In this document: positions 12,553 to 12,728 of the stretch, piece after piece
Numbering within the stretch: the first letter of the stretch is position 1
Layout of the letters: each line of letters starts with the position of its first letter
NCBI GenBank assembly: GCA_014804905.1
Contig: JAAUYX010000021.1
Coordinates: 33,527-46,254, forward strand
DNA from: Desulfovibrio sp.
Lineage (GTDB): Bacteria > Desulfobacterota > Desulfovibrionia > Desulfovibrionales > Desulfovibrionaceae
Length of the DNA: 12,728 nt
Reading direction: 5' to 3'
The notes under the pieces: generated by a model
Told to the model about the DNA's origin: nothing
What the model saw: the letters and a program-made list of their open reading frames with translations, nothing else
Databases searched by the model: none
Position numbers and translations under genes: made by a program

Positions 12553-12728
12553 CTATTTTTTCTTCCGCTTCTGCTGGCGCTCTTTCTTCCTGCGCTTTTT
12601 GGCGGCCTGGGACTTGCCGCCGCCGTGGCCCTGAGGGCGGCCAGCGCCGGGCATACCGCCCATGCCGGGAAGTCCGGGCATTCCGCCCATGCCGGGGAGG
12701 CCCCCCATGCCCGGAAAGCCGCCCGGCA
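12553..12728 (-). CDS. ffh: Signal recognition particle protein Ffh (SRP54), C-terminal end only
   Basis: The last 57 codons of a minus-strand gene whose start lies beyond the right edge; the stop is TAG at 12555-12553. The visible part is a glycine-, methionine- and proline-rich tail (GMGGLPGMGGMPGLPGMGGM) followed by a highly basic end (KKRRKKERQQKRKKK). This is the usual look of the segment after the M domain of bacterial Ffh, which binds 4.5S RNA and signal peptides of inner-membrane proteins. The position directly upstream of rpsP supports the call, as ffh-rpsP is a very common pair. The GTPase and M domains are not in view, so the identification rests on tail composition and context. 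Other Gly/Met-rich proteins with a basic end are possible but less likely. Confidence 0.8.
   Translation of the reverse strand, partial: PGGFPGMGGLPGMGGMPGLPGMGGMPGAGRPQGHGGGKSQAAKKRRKKERQQKRKKK
12647..12700. repeat. Two 27-bp tandem repeats inside the ffh tail
   Basis: Copies at 12647-12673 and 12674-12700 match at 24 of 27 positions. On the minus strand each unit encodes nine residues of the form L-P-G-M-G-G-M-P-G. A diverged third copy continues to the right edge. The length is a multiple of three, so changes in copy number would keep the reading frame. Confidence 0.75.

Noticed and set aside
12647..12728. Repeated CCATGCCGGG-like units considered as a CRISPR or regulatory repeat array
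   Set aside because: The units are directly tandem without spacers and are in frame with the Gly/Met-rich ffh tail, so coding explains them.

Overview
This window is about 12.7 kb of very GC-rich bacterial chromosome (my estimate is near 70% GC) holding dense, mostly single-copy housekeeping genes. The best taxonomic guess is a member of Desulfovibrionaceae or a close relative. The reasons are a TrmD with an extra C-terminal SPOUT methyltransferase domain, the ffh-rpsP-khpA-rimM order, the trmD-rplS-rnhB-yraN-rsmI order, and an HPr/Enzyme I pair beside them. This is inference from protein sequence and gene order; no database was searched.

Layout from left to right. Bases 89-4435 form a plus-strand run: a 4'-phosphopantetheinyl transferase-like gene, trmD (two-domain), rplS, rnhB, yraN and rsmI; rnhB/yraN and yraN/rsmI overlap. 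A single outer-membrane beta-barrel gene lies alone on the minus strand (4489-5190), with its own terminator, a good ribosome binding site and a leader palindrome. Bases 5337-10376 form a second plus-strand run: ptsH (HPr), ptsI (Enzyme I), smpB and comEC, with very short gaps or overlaps. Bases 10383-12728 are a minus-strand run read right to left: the end of ffh (cut by the window edge), rpsP, khpA, rimM and mutM. It converges on comEC with only 6 bases between the two stop codons.

How the genes work together. Most serve translation: S16 and L19, RimM (30S maturation), TrmD (m1G37 of tRNA), RsmI (16S rRNA C1402 2'-O-methylation), KhpA (RNA binding), SmpB (trans-translation) and Ffh (signal recognition particle). 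RNase HII and MutM are genome-maintenance enzymes, ComEC is the DNA-uptake channel, and HPr with Enzyme I are the general phosphotransferase components. No sugar-specific EII gene is present here.

The main surprises are organisational. The classical rpsP-rimM-trmD-rplS operon is split into two convergent halves about 9 kb apart, with mutM in the place of trmD. A consensus-like promoter sits inside trmD upstream of rplS, and a strong terminator-like hairpin separates rpsP from khpA. Both would let the ribosomal proteins be made in excess over the modification enzymes. Several enzymes carry substitutions at normally conserved positions (TrmD, the phosphopantetheinyl transferase, SmpB). I found no CRISPR array, tRNA, rRNA, insertion sequence, phage gene or convincing new defence or biosynthetic system.
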